A stretch of DNA of 6,818 nt from Dechloromonas sp. (GCA_013693915.1 CP059264.1:248941-255758), one strand, 5' to 3'; positions 1-5,790 are shown, counted from the first letter of the stretch. Translations and numbers: made by a program. Notes: generated by a model not told the origin, from the letters alone.

Positions 1-837
1 CCCCGCGAGTACTACATGCGCAAGGTCGAAGGGCAGAACCTCTATCAGGCCGGCGTCATCGTGCCGATCGCGGAAATCGCGCCGGGCTCCAAGGGTGGCA
101 CCTCGGCCAACCTCTACGCTGGCCCGCAGGAGCAGGACATCCTGAAAAAGCTCGCGCCGGGTCTCGACCTGGTGGTCGACTACGGCTGGCTGACCGTCGT
201 CGCGGCACCGATCTTCTGGGCGCTGCAGGCGATCCACAAGTTCGTCGGCAACTGGGGCTGGGCGATCGTCATCCTGACCATCATCATCAAGGCTATCTTC
301 TATCCGCTGTCCGCCGCCTCCTACAAGTCGATGGCCAAGATGCGGGTGCTGACGCCGCGCCTGATGCAACTCAAGGAGCGCTACGCCGACGACAAACAAC
401 GCCTGAACCAGGAAATGATGAAGCTCTACCAGAGCGAAAAGGTCAATCCGCTCGGCGGTTGCCTGCCGATCCTGGTACAGATCCCAGTGTTCATCGCGCT
501 CTACTGGGTACTCCTTGGTGCCGTCGAGATGCGCGGCGCGCCGTGGATCCTCTGGATTCACGATCTGGCGGCACCCGATCCCTACTACATCCTGCCGGTG
601 ATCATGATCGTTTCGATGATCATCCAGACCAAGCTGAACCCGACGCCGCCCGATCCGATACAGGCCAAGATGATGATGGCCATGCCCTTCGTTTTCGGCG
701 TGATGTTCCTCTGGTTCCCGGCGGGCCTGGTGCTTTACTGGGTGGTCAACAACATCCTCTCGATCGCCCAGCAATGGCAGATCACGCGCATGATCGAGGG
801 AGGCGGCAAGGCGGCCAATGATGCCAAGAAGGCATAG
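1..837 (+). CDS. yidC: Membrane protein insertase YidC, C-terminal part (5' end outside window)
   Basis: YidC (Oxa1/Alb3 family) inserts and folds inner-membrane proteins, alone or with SecYEG. The frame is open from base 1, so the start lies upstream; about 278 codons are visible, ending in TAG at 835–837. The first ~50 residues are the end of the periplasmic domain. The conserved insertase core follows: a hydrophobic segment starting near [10 protein letters not shown], the cytoplasmic coiled hairpin ([12 protein letters not shown], then [15 protein letters not shown]), the signature [18 protein letters not shown], and further membrane segments ending near [17 protein letters not shown]. 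The tail is short and basic, ending KKA. The positive residue in the hydrophilic groove, Arg366 in E. coli, is Lys here (codon 289–291, in [10 protein letters not shown]). This keeps the charge and I believe it is common in betaproteobacteria. The next gene, mnmE, starts 3 nt after the stop, so the two are probably cotranscribed. Identity is very secure. Confidence 0.97.
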   Translation, partial: PREYYMRKVEGQNLYQAGVIVPIAEIAPGSKGGTSANLYAGPQEQDILKKLAPGLDLVVDYGWLTVVAAPIFWALQAIHKFVGNWGWAIVILTIIIKAIFYPLSAASYKSMAKMRVLTPRLMQLKERYADDKQRLNQEMMKLYQSEKVNPLGGCLPILVQIPVFIALYWVLLGAVEMRGAPWILWIHDLAAPDPYYILPVIMIVSMIIQTKLNPTPPDPIQAKMMMAMPFVFGVMFLWFPAGLVLYWVVNNILSIAQQWQITRMIEGGGKAANDAKKA

Positions 838-840
838 CGT

Positions 841-2199
841 GTGAAATCCGACACCATTGCCGCCATCGCCACGGCCCCCGGCCGCGGCGGGGTCGGCATG
901 ATCCGCATCTCGGGCAGCAATTTGCTGCCCTTTGCTTTTGCGCTGAGCGGAACGACCCCGCGGCCCCGGCATGCGACAATGGCTGACTTCCTGGCGGCCG
1001 ATGGCAGCGCGATCGACAGCGGCTTGCTGCTCTTCTTTCCCGATCCGCACTCCTTTACCGGCGAGGACGTTCTCGAAGTCCACGGTCACGGTGGCCCGGT
1101 GGTGCTGCAAATGCTCCTTGCACGTTGCCTCGACCTCGGCGCACGTCTCGCCGAGCCCGGTGAGTTCAGCCGCCGTGCCTTCCTCAATGGCAAGCTCGAT
1201 CTTGCCCAGGCCGAGGCAGTGGCCGACCTGATCGACGCCGCGACGACAAGCGCCGCCCGCTCCGCCGTGCGCTCGCTGCAGGGCGAGTTTTCCAGGGCCG
1301 TCCATGGCCTGACCGAAGAACTGACCGACCTGCGCATGCTGGTCGAAGCGACCCTGGATTTTCCGGAGGAGGACATCGACTTCCTGACGAAGGCCGACGC
1401 CTTTGGGCGGCTATCGCGGCTGCAATCCAGGCTCACCGAGGTCTTCGATCGCGCGCATCAGGGCAAGCTGCTGCAGTCGGGCCTGCACGTCGTCCTCGCC
1501 GGGCAGCCGAATGTCGGCAAGTCCTCGCTGCTCAATCGCCTGGCCGGCGACGAACTGGCCATCGTGACGGCGGTCCCGGGGACCACGCGCGACGCGTTGC
1601 GGTCGACCATCCAGATCGAGGGAATTCCGCTGCACGTCATCGATACCGCCGGCCTGCGCGAGACCGACGACGAGGTCGAGCGGATCGGCATCGAGCGCAC
1701 TTGGCGGGAGATCGGCCGCGCCGACGTCGTCGTGCTGCTCGCCGACGCGCGCACCGGCATCAGCGACGCTGACCGCGCCATCCTCGACCGGCTGCCGGCC
1801 AAACTGCCGCGCATCACCGTTCACAACAAGATCGATCTTGCCGGCCGCGCCCCCGAGCGCCACGACGAGCAGGACGCGCACGGCGACGCAATCGCCATTT
1901 CGCTTTCCGCCAGGGATGGCAGCGGAACCGACCTCTTGCGCGCCGAGTTGCTGCGTGTCGCCGGCTGGCACCCGGCCGAGGACGTCTTCATTGCCCGCGA
2001 ACGCCACCTGCGCGCGCTGGCCGCCGCACGGGAACACATCGCCGTCGCCTGCGCCATCGTCTCCGGCCCACTGCCCGCGCTCGAACTGTTCGCCGAGGAA
2101 CTGCGCCTCGCCCAGCACGCGCTCGGCGAGATTACCGGCGAATTCTCCGCCGACGACCTGCTCGGGGTCATCTTCAGCCGGTTCTGTGTGGGCAAGTAA
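841..2199 (+). CDS. mnmE: tRNA uridine-5-carboxymethylaminomethyl(34) synthesis GTPase MnmE
   Basis: MnmE works with MnmG in the cytoplasm to install the (carboxymethyl)aminomethyl group on the wobble uridine U34 of several tRNAs, using GTP, a folate C1 donor and FAD on MnmG. The 452-residue product has the normal family length. The N-terminal folate-binding domain (about 1–120) begins [21 protein letters not shown] helical domain surrounds an inserted G domain with all its motifs: G1 GQPNVGKSS (221–229), G2 Thr pair (248–249), G3 DTAG (268–271), G4 NKID (329–332) and a G5-like SAR (356–358). The C-terminus is FCVGK, keeping the invariant cysteine (C449) of the C-x-GK tail that is needed for modification. 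GTG at 841 is chosen because GAAGG (828–832) lies 8 nt upstream and the protein then begins at the usual family position. It follows yidC by 3 nt. Nothing is broken or missing. Confidence 0.97.
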   Translation: MKSDTIAAIATAPGRGGVGMIRISGSNLLPFAFALSGTTPRPRHATMADFLAADGSAIDSGLLLFFPDPHSFTGEDVLEVHGHGGPVVLQMLLARCLDLGARLAEPGEFSRRAFLNGKLDLAQAEAVADLIDAATTSAARSAVRSLQGEFSRAVHGLTEELTDLRMLVEATLDFPEEDIDFLTKADAFGRLSRLQSRLTEVFDRAHQGKLLQSGLHVVLAGQPNVGKSSLLNRLAGDELAIVTAVPGTTRDALRSTIQIEGIPLHVIDTAGLRETDDEVERIGIERTWREIGRADVVVLLADARTGISDADRAILDRLPAKLPRITVHNKIDLAGRAPERHDEQDAHGDAIAISLSARDGSGTDLLRAELLRVAGWHPAEDVFIARERHLRALAAAREHIAVACAIVSGPLPALELFAEELRLAQHALGEITGEFSADDLLGVIFSRFCVGK

Positions 2200-2209
2200 C
2201 GGTCGGCAT

Positions 2210-2252
2210 TTGACACCTTGCCGTGGACGAATCGATCCGACTGGACTAGACT
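2210..2252 (+). promoter_or_regulatory. Candidate promoter for the toxin–antitoxin pair
   Basis: Two -35-like hexamers lie in the 83-bp gap after mnmE. TGGACG (2224–2229) is followed at a 17-bp spacing by TAGACT (2247–2252); each matches the sigma-70 consensus at 4 of 6 positions. A perfect TTGACA lies at 2210–2215 but has no good -10 box at normal spacing. The first pair would start transcription about 20–25 nt before the antitoxin start codon. This is a prediction from sequence only. Confidence 0.35.
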
Positions 2253-2254
2253 GG
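2239..2254 (+). promoter_or_regulatory. Direct repeat GACTGG x2, possible autoregulatory operator
   Basis: GACTGG occurs at 2239–2244 and again at 2249–2254, exactly 10 bp apart, so both copies face the same side of the helix. The second copy overlaps the candidate -10 box. Antitoxins of this class usually bind their own promoter, often as a complex with the toxin, which makes this a plausible operator. Function is inferred. Confidence 0.3.
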
Positions 2255-2282
2255 GTCAACTTCACGATAGCGGAGCCTGAAC

Positions 2283-2525
2283 ATGCAGATCATCAACATC
2301 CACGAGGCCAAGACCCACCTTTCCCGCTTTGTCGACCAGGCGGCGGCGGGCGAGGAAATCATCATCGCGCGTGCCGGCAAGCCGGTGGCACGGCTCGCGC
2401 CGCTGGCGCCCGTCATCGCCGCGCCGCGCACGCTCGGCCTCGGCAAGGGTCGCTTCCAGTTGCCGGAAGGGTTCGACGGCCTGAACGCCGGCGAAATCCA
2501 GGAGATGTTCGAGGCCGGGCGTTGA
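2283..2525 (+). CDS. Phd/YefM-type antitoxin of a type II toxin–antitoxin system
   Basis: This 80-residue protein should bind and neutralise the PIN-domain toxin encoded next to it and repress their shared promoter. The N-terminus shows the Phd/YefM DNA-binding and dimerisation pattern: MQIINIHEAKTHLSRFVDQA, then GEEIIIARAGKPVARLAPL, giving the usual 'NI-hEAKt-LS-L' start followed by the 'G-p-iiia--GkpvarL' strand pair. The C-terminal part (about 50–80) is charged and Gly/Phe-containing, as expected for the toxin-wrapping tail. GGAG at 2272–2275 lies 7 nt before ATG 2283 and supports the start. The stop TGA (2523–2525) shares its A with the toxin ATG (2525–2527), so translation is probably coupled and antitoxin is made first. 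The gene lies right behind mnmE but has its own candidate promoter. Family assignment is firm; specificity for the adjacent toxin is inferred from position. Confidence 0.9.
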   Translation: MQIINIHEAKTHLSRFVDQAAAGEEIIIARAGKPVARLAPLAPVIAAPRTLGLGKGRFQLPEGFDGLNAGEIQEMFEAGR

Positions 2526-2923
2526 TGTCGTCGTGGCTGCTCGACACCAACATCCTGCTGGCTGCGACCATCGCCCCCGAGCGCTTGCCGGCGGAAACCG
2601 CTGACCTGCTGCGCGACCCCGGTAACGCCGTGCTGTTCAGCGCGGCAAGCATCTGGGAAATCGCGGTCAAGCGCTCGCTGAACCGCGACAGCTTCGCTTT
2701 CCTGCCCGAGGACATCCATCGCCTGGCGCTGGATACCGGCTTCGCCGAATTGCCGGTCCTCGCCGCGCACTGCCACGCCGTTGCGCGCCTGCCCTGGCAC
2801 CATCGCGACCCGTTCGACCGCCTGCTTATCGCCCAGGCGCAAACGCTGCCTGCCCGCCTGCTGACGTCGGATGCCGCCCTGCCCGCCTATTCTGATCTGG
2901 TCAGCCTGATCGCCGTGCGTTAA
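2525..2923 (+). CDS. vapC: VapC-family toxin, PIN-domain ribonuclease
   Basis: This 132-residue PIN-domain protein is expected to be a Mg2+/Mn2+-dependent endoribonuclease that stops translation when free of its antitoxin; VapC toxins typically cut tRNA or rRNA. The acidic active-site residues are visible: Asp7 in LLDTNILL, Glu45 in ASIWEIAVKRSL, and Asp95/Asp98 in HHRDPFDRLLIAQA. Asp116 follows in LLTSD, completing the normal order. The SIWEIAVK and RDPFDRLL signatures place it in the VapC group commonly paired with Phd/YefM-type antitoxins. ATG 2525 overlaps the antitoxin stop by one base, and MSSWLLDTN is the usual start for the family. There is no strong Shine–Dalgarno sequence (only GAGG at 2511–2514), consistent with coupled translation. 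All catalytic positions are intact, so the toxin is probably active. The target RNA cannot be read from the sequence. Confidence 0.92.
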   Translation: MSSWLLDTNILLAATIAPERLPAETADLLRDPGNAVLFSAASIWEIAVKRSLNRDSFAFLPEDIHRLALDTGFAELPVLAAHCHAVARLPWHHRDPFDRLLIAQAQTLPARLLTSDAALPAYSDLVSLIAVR

Positions 2924-2927
2924 ACCG

Positions 2928-3128
2928 ATGGCCGACAACACCGACGACTACGGCCGCGACAACTCCTGCCCCTGTTGCCTGAGCGCGACCGGCGGCACCG
3001 GTCTCGGGCTGGCCATCGTCAAGCACTCGCTGTACCACCACCAGGCACAACTCGAAATCACCAGCACGCTGGGCGTTGGCAGCCGCTTTGCCCCGCGCTT
3101 TCCAGCCAGCCGCATCGCGGGGTTCTGA
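2928..3128 (+). pseudogene. Remnant of a PhoR-like sensor histidine kinase (C-terminal ATPase end only)
   Basis: The frame encodes 66 residues. From about residue 20 (base 2985) it matches the end of a histidine kinase catalytic domain: TGGTGLGLAIVKHSLYHHQA is the second glycine-rich ATP-binding box plus its helix, and the following residues (IT-STLGVGSRF) are the last strands. The pattern, including the short tail after SRF, fits the phosphate sensor kinase PhoR. The sensor region, the dimerisation domain with the phosphorylated His, the N box and the G1 box are all missing. The first ~19 codons are unrelated to a kinase and there is no ribosome binding site before ATG 2928, so the ATG is incidental. 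The break point falls within ~60 bp of the toxin stop, suggesting that insertion or deletion involving the toxin–antitoxin module truncated a kinase gene. The histidine kinase assignment is firm; PhoR itself is likely but not proven from ~45 residues. Confidence 0.75.
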
Positions 3129-3579
3129 AAGCCGCCTCAGGCGCCGTCGTTGCCGTCAATGCGGCAATGCAGCGAGGCGCCGCGGATGTCCCGCCCGGAA
3201 GGAGGCCTGTTGCGGTCGACCGCCAAAAGTGGGAAAGAATGGTAACCGGATCATCGGGATGTTCCCCGTGCCCCCGTTCCGGTTGCCTGCCGCACCGGGT
3301 CACGGTTGGTGAAGACCTGTTCTGCGTCAGCGTGCCGTACTTCTGCATGCGGCCATCAGCCGCCCTTGGCGGTTACATCTAAATTTCTCGTGGCAGGTAG
3401 AATCGAATGGCTGGTTTTCGGCGATCAAGTTGATCGCGAGAATTTCAGGACCCGGCCAGGAGCGGAAGTTGCCTCCGCGAAGATGTAGGGCAGCAAAGAA
3501 CCTGCTACTGCCATTGAGCGTATCCAGGGAGCGGTCATTCAGCGGTCTGCTCAACTCTGAAACCTGCCGGACTGTGAGG
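3129..3579. other. Non-coding or decayed stretch after the kinase remnant
   Basis: No reading frame here has a ribosome binding site, family signature or plausible composition. The first ~120 bases are GC-rich, like the kinase remnant. They contain a small hairpin (TTGCCG 3150–3155 with CGGCAA 3162–3167, 6-nt loop) without a T-tract, so it is a poor terminator. From about 3350 the sequence becomes less GC-rich and enters the first copy of the interspersed repeat described separately. From 3459 to 3579 I see nothing I can name. Confidence 0.5.
3350..3458. repeat. Interspersed repeat, copy 1
   Basis: It aligns without gaps over 109 bp to 4157–4265, with about 75% identical bases by hand count. 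The right-hand 21 bp (3438–3458) are identical in both copies. Bases 3403–3458 also align without gaps to 4324–4379 at about 70%. This copy holds a perfect 17-bp palindrome at 3421–3437 (GCGATCAA-G-TTGATCGC). No transposase, terminal inverted repeat pair or target duplication is visible, so it is better called a dispersed non-coding repeat than an insertion sequence. Orientation is arbitrary. Confidence 0.8.
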
Positions 3580-3843
3580 TCAACGGTGGGAAGACCTACT
3601 TAGAAGAGCGCATGAACCATTTTGTACCGACTTGAACGATTGCGAGACATTTCTGGAGTCCGACCGCTTGGAATCGAGCGGGTCACCGGAAGGTTCTTGG
3701 CAAACCATGCTCCAGCGCTTCTCGTTCGCCTTCTGAAGCAGGGCCCCGATTTCTTTCCAGTGGTCTTCGGTCATTGTTGGCTTAGCGCGAAATGCGACCT
3801 TGACGATGTCACTCACGACTGATGTGCATTGTTGACTGGCCAT
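3580..3843 (-). CDS. Small hypothetical protein with a strong ribosome binding site
   Basis: An 87-residue minus-strand frame, from ATG at 3843 to TGA at 3580. Its best evidence is translational: AGGAGG (complement of 3851–3856) lies exactly 7 nt before the start codon, a near-ideal site for these bacteria. The first ~50 residues are mixed polar and hydrophobic (for example MTEDHWKEIGALLQKANEK), consistent with a short helical soluble protein. The last ~35 are Ser/Arg-rich and look less like a natural protein, so the frame may be the 5' end of a gene whose 3' part has decayed. No signal peptide, membrane segment or known motif is seen. It stands alone between two copies of the interspersed repeat. 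I do not recognise the family. It could be a real small gene, a truncated gene or a chance frame. Confidence 0.4.
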   Translation of the reverse strand: MASQQCTSVVSDIVKVAFRAKPTMTEDHWKEIGALLQKANEKRWSMVCQEPSGDPLDSKRSDSRNVSQSFKSVQNGSCALLSRSSHR

Positions 3844-4156
3844 AACGATTCCTCCTGTCCGGGTAGCCTATCGCCTTGCTGATCAGTCTGCCTGTGGCAT
3901 ATTTCACAATCATGATGATCTTTCAGGCCTGATGCGGGGCGAGTCGGCGCTGGAGGCGGGCCTACGTATGGATGTGCAGCATGGCAGGTCTCCCAGTATG
4001 CCTCGCCGTGCCTTCTTGCCATCTCCGCCGCCTCTCAAAAACCCGAAGATTGCTCCAACTGAATGCAAAACTACAGGTGGGACGGCTGGGCGCTTACGGA
4101 AAAAATACTTCCTCGACCGACTGCTTGTAGGCGCAATGCCCTTGTTTGTTCACACT

Positions 4157-4265
4157 CGGCCATCACCTGCCGCTGGCTGTTACGTTTGGATTTTTCGCGT
4201 CGGACGAAAGTGAACGGCCGCTTTTCGGCAAGCAAGTTGAAGGTGAGAATTTCAGGACCCGGCCA
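4157..4265. repeat. Interspersed repeat, copy 2
   Basis: This is the partner of 3350–3458: gap-free over 109 bp at about 75% identity, with a 9-bp exact block at the left end (CGGCCATCA, 4157–4165) and a 21-bp exact block at the right end (4245–4265). The central palindrome of copy 1 is partly lost here, but its CAAGTTG core remains (4231–4237). It lies in the same orientation as copy 1, 807 bp away. Confidence 0.8.
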
Positions 4266-4323
4266 TGACCCGCCAGTAGAGGTGGCTATCCAATTTCAAT
4301 AGGCAAGGCGTCCTCTGGCCTGG

Positions 4324-4379
4324 TCGAATGACCGGAATTCGGCGAACAACTTGATGCCTGCACTGCCTCGGCCCGGCCA
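4324..4379. repeat. Interspersed repeat, copy 3 (shorter, more diverged)
   Basis: It aligns without gaps to 3403–3458 over 56 bp with about 39 identical bases. Shared blocks are TCGAATG at the left, TTCGGCGA in the middle and CCCGGCCA at the right. The palindromic core is CAACTTG instead of CAAGTTG, so it stays self-complementary around its centre. Weak similarity continues about 15–19 bp past CCCGGCCA. It lies only 58 bp after copy 2, in the same orientation. Confidence 0.6.
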
Positions 4380-4387
4380 ATAGCAGT

Positions 4388-4429
4388 ACTTCCTTGATCA
4401 GCCGGGAACGGCAGGAGTCAGCCGGAAGT
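4388..4429. repeat. Inverted arms and short direct repeat downstream of the minus-strand gene
   Basis: ACTTCC (4388–4393) and GGAAGT (4424–4429) are inverted arms. Between and over them TCAGCCGG occurs twice (4398–4405 and 4418–4425), 20 bp apart. The element lies 28–71 bp past the stop of the metalloprotease-like gene, where a terminator could sit. However, the loop is long and no T-tract follows in that direction, so I do not call it a terminator. Confidence 0.35.
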
Positions 4430-4456
4430 GGGCAAACGTGGCGTAATTCCATTTCG

Positions 4457-5131
4457 CTAGTCCGACGGAGCGAGCACACGGCGAACGAAGGCACCAGGGT
4501 CGGATTGCTGCTGGTAATGCTTATATGACTTGACTGCAAAGTAATGTGGATTGATGGCGTAGTAGATTTCCGTGATCTCGGTGAGGTGCTGGAAGGGTTC
4601 TAGGTTGCGATACGGGATCAACAATTCGCCAAGCTCTTCCGTCGGCAAACTGGCTAGTTGAGCCACTGCCGCGAAATACTCGTGAATGGCTCGCGACGGG
4701 CAGGCCACGCCGCATCCAGCATGGATAGCAGTATGGGCGAGTTCATGGACGATGTAACTTCGCCAGTGGGTGCGTGTAGCTATCCGGCCGAGCCCTTGTT
4801 CGTTCGCTTCGGTTGCCTTGACCGCAGCGCGATAGGTCAGGATCCGTATTGCGTTCTTCTGGGCATCATAGTTGCCCGTTTCATGCGCCGCCAGCAGCGA
4901 AGCATGTTGGGCCTCCATCAGTTCTATCGATACACCCTCTGGTATTGAAAGCCCCAAAGGCACGAAAAAGCGAGCTGCAGATTTCACTGCCTCGCAGCCA
5001 TCCAGAACGTCCTGCGGTTCTGTACCGTGAATGACGACACTGCGGTCCTCGCACTTCAATTCCCCGGCCGAGATGCTGCCAGACAGGCAACCCAGAAGAA
5101 TTGCGGCAGCTAACACGAAGGGTCGGATCAT
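4457..5131 (-). CDS. Exported HExxH (gluzincin-like) putative zinc metalloprotease, unknown family
   Basis: The product is 224 residues. A Sec signal peptide fills residues 1–22 (MIRPFVLAAAILLGC, then SGSISA before GELK), so the protein is exported to the periplasm or beyond. The mature part has HELAH at 129–133 in a hydrophobic helix (YIVHELAHTAIHAG), followed 17 residues later by Glu151 in IHEYFA. This HExxH…E arrangement suggests a gluzincin-type zinc site. Four cysteines (27, 46, 140, 144) could form disulfides; two flank the loop between the HExxH helix and the Glu helix. ATG 5131 is preferred over the longer start at 5179: the signal peptide begins there, a GGGAGG lies 12 nt upstream, and the candidate promoter would leave almost no leader before 5179. 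It is divergent from the cytochrome c gene across 103 bp. Peptidase activity is inferred; the protein could be an inactive or substrate-binding relative. It resembles conserved bacterial proteins of unknown function. Confidence 0.8.
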   Translation of the reverse strand: MIRPFVLAAAILLGCLSGSISAGELKCEDRSVVIHGTEPQDVLDGCEAVKSAARFFVPLGLSIPEGVSIELMEAQHASLLAAHETGNYDAQKNAIRILTYRAAVKATEANEQGLGRIATRTHWRSYIVHELAHTAIHAGCGVACPSRAIHEYFAAVAQLASLPTEELGELLIPYRNLEPFQHLTEITEIYYAINPHYFAVKSYKHYQQQSDPGAFVRRVLAPSD

Positions 5132-5160
5132 GATCTTGGCCTGCCTCCCAGTTGCCAGAT

Positions 5161-5189
5161 TTGTAAAGGGAGGGAGCATAGGCTATAAA
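5161..5189 (+). promoter_or_regulatory. Candidate sigma-70 promoter of the cytochrome c gene
   Basis: TTGTAA (5161–5166, 4 of 6 consensus) and TATAAA (5184–5189, 5 of 6) are separated by exactly 17 bp. Transcription would begin near 5196, giving a leader of about 40 nt before ATG 5235. The box sits in the only clearly AT-rich stretch of the region. Confidence 0.55.
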
Positions 5190-5216
5190 TAAAAATGGAT
5201 GGGTGGGTTTTGTCGA
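5188..5216 (-). promoter_or_regulatory. Candidate sigma-70 promoter of the metalloprotease-like gene
   Basis: On the minus strand, TCGACA (5216–5211, 5 of 6 consensus) and TTTATT (5193–5188, 4 of 6) are separated by 17 bp. Transcription would start near 5181, about 50 nt before ATG 5131. Its -10 box overlaps that of the plus-strand promoter by two bases, so polymerase could not occupy both at once. Confidence 0.45.
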
Positions 5217-5222
5217 TTTACA

Positions 5223-5230
5223 AGAGGAGG
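5223..5230 (+). promoter_or_regulatory. Ribosome binding site of the cytochrome c gene
   Basis: AGAGGAGG ends 4 nt before ATG 5235. It is a strong anti-16S match, and it decides between the start at 5235 and the in-frame upstream ATG at 5199. Confidence 0.8.
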
Positions 5231-5234
5231 CGTT

Positions 5235-5651
5235 ATGAAAGCGACTAATTGGATTGCGTTGGCGGTTGCCTCGGCTCTGTCAGTGCCTGTCTGTGGTGCA
5301 GACAAACTCGATATCGGCAAGATGGAATATGATCAGAGCTGTGCCACCTGTCATGGATTGAATGGCAAAGGAAAAGGATCTTTCGCCGAAGCCATGCAAT
5401 TCACCGTACCGGACATCACGACCCTTGCCAAGCGGAACGGCGGTGTATTTCCTGTCACGCGCGTCTATAACGTGATCGATGGTCGAGAGGAAGTCACAGC
5501 TCACGGGTCGCGTGCCATGCCGATCTGGGGTACGTACTTATCGGTCAGTGCCGCACCTCGGTACGATGATTATGCCTACAACCCCGAAGCGGCTGTCCGG
5601 GGTCGGATCCTTTCGTTAATCGACTACCTCTATAGACTACAGGCCAAATAG
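5235..5651 (+). CDS. Small exported class I c-type cytochrome
   Basis: This 138-residue monohaem cytochrome c is expected to carry electrons in the periplasm. A Sec signal peptide (MKATNWIALAVASALSVPVC) ends around residue 22 (CGA/DK). The mature protein has a single haem-binding CATCH at 36–40, in SCATCHGLNGKGKGSF. The likely axial methionine is Met95 in SRAMPIWG, within the pattern VIDGREEVTAHGSRAMPIWG typical of one group of class I cytochromes. The C-terminal helix (RGRILSLIDYLYRLQ) packs on the haem in this fold. ATG 5235 is chosen over an in-frame ATG at 5199 because AGAGGAGG (5223–5230) lies just before it and the signal peptide begins there. The redox partner cannot be read: no oxidase or dehydrogenase gene lies beside it, only the divergent exported metalloprotease-like gene. 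Confidence 0.93.
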   Translation: MKATNWIALAVASALSVPVCGADKLDIGKMEYDQSCATCHGLNGKGKGSFAEAMQFTVPDITTLAKRNGGVFPVTRVYNVIDGREEVTAHGSRAMPIWGTYLSVSAAPRYDDYAYNPEAAVRGRILSLIDYLYRLQAK

Positions 5652-5727
5652 AGTTCAGTTCGGGACAAGTGCCGGTAGTCACGGCTATAACTCGACGGGC
5701 GGCTTAGGGTCGCCAGCACTCAGTGGC

Positions 5728-5790
5728 GAATGGCTGCTTTCAGGAAGCGAAACCTCAAGGGCAGCTTTTCGGCGATGAATCCGAGAGGAT
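5728..5790. repeat. Possible partial relative of the interspersed repeat
   Basis: GAATGGCTGCTTT (5728–5740) closely matches the GAAYGGCYGSTTT segment of copies 1 and 2. A second block near 5764–5776 shares TTTTCGGCGAT with copy 1. The two blocks are not in the same register as in the other copies, and the CCCGGCCA end is missing, so this is a weak call. Confidence 0.3.

Larger units (their letters stand above)
3844..4456. other. Repeat-rich stretch without a convincing gene
   Basis: Upstream of the small minus-strand frame this region holds two copies of the interspersed repeat (4157–4265 and 4324–4379). It also has a short tandem-like element near 4398–4429 with an 8-bp direct repeat (TCAGCCGG) and flanking ACTTCC/GGAAGT arms. 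A 69-codon minus-strand frame (4022 to 3813) contains one CxxCH-type motif (DCEICH) but no signal peptide or good ribosome binding site, and it covers the well-formed start of the neighbouring frame. I do not call it a gene. The rest shows nothing I can name. Confidence 0.5.

Noticed and set aside
1411..2265. Long minus-strand open frame (284 codons) over mnmE
   Set aside because: It is antisense to the well-supported MnmE GTPase. Its open length reflects high GC, and its low-complexity product has no family signature.
1838..2523. Plus-strand frame running through the end of mnmE into vapC
   Set aside because: Only the part from ATG 2525 encodes the PIN toxin. The upstream part is Pro/Ser/Arg-rich out-of-frame reading of mnmE and the antitoxin.
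2246..2941. 231-codon minus-strand frame opposite the toxin–antitoxin genes
   Set aside because: Antisense shadow of two clearly recognised genes; no ribosome binding site or motif.
3148..3169. Hairpin TTGCCG/CGGCAA as a terminator
   Set aside because: The stem is short, the loop 6 nt, and no T-tract follows on either strand.
3137..3250. 37-codon minus-strand open tail ending at TGA 3139–3137, facing the kinase remnant
   Set aside because: It reads somewhat like a protein C-terminus (ends GASLHCRIDGNDGA) and could be the end of a decayed gene. It is closed upstream by a stop and I recognise no family, so I do not annotate it.
5199..5234. Upstream ATG 5199 as the cytochrome c start
   Set aside because: It would place extra residues before a proper signal peptide and lies almost at the predicted transcription start; the ribosome binding site at 5223–5230 supports ATG 5235.
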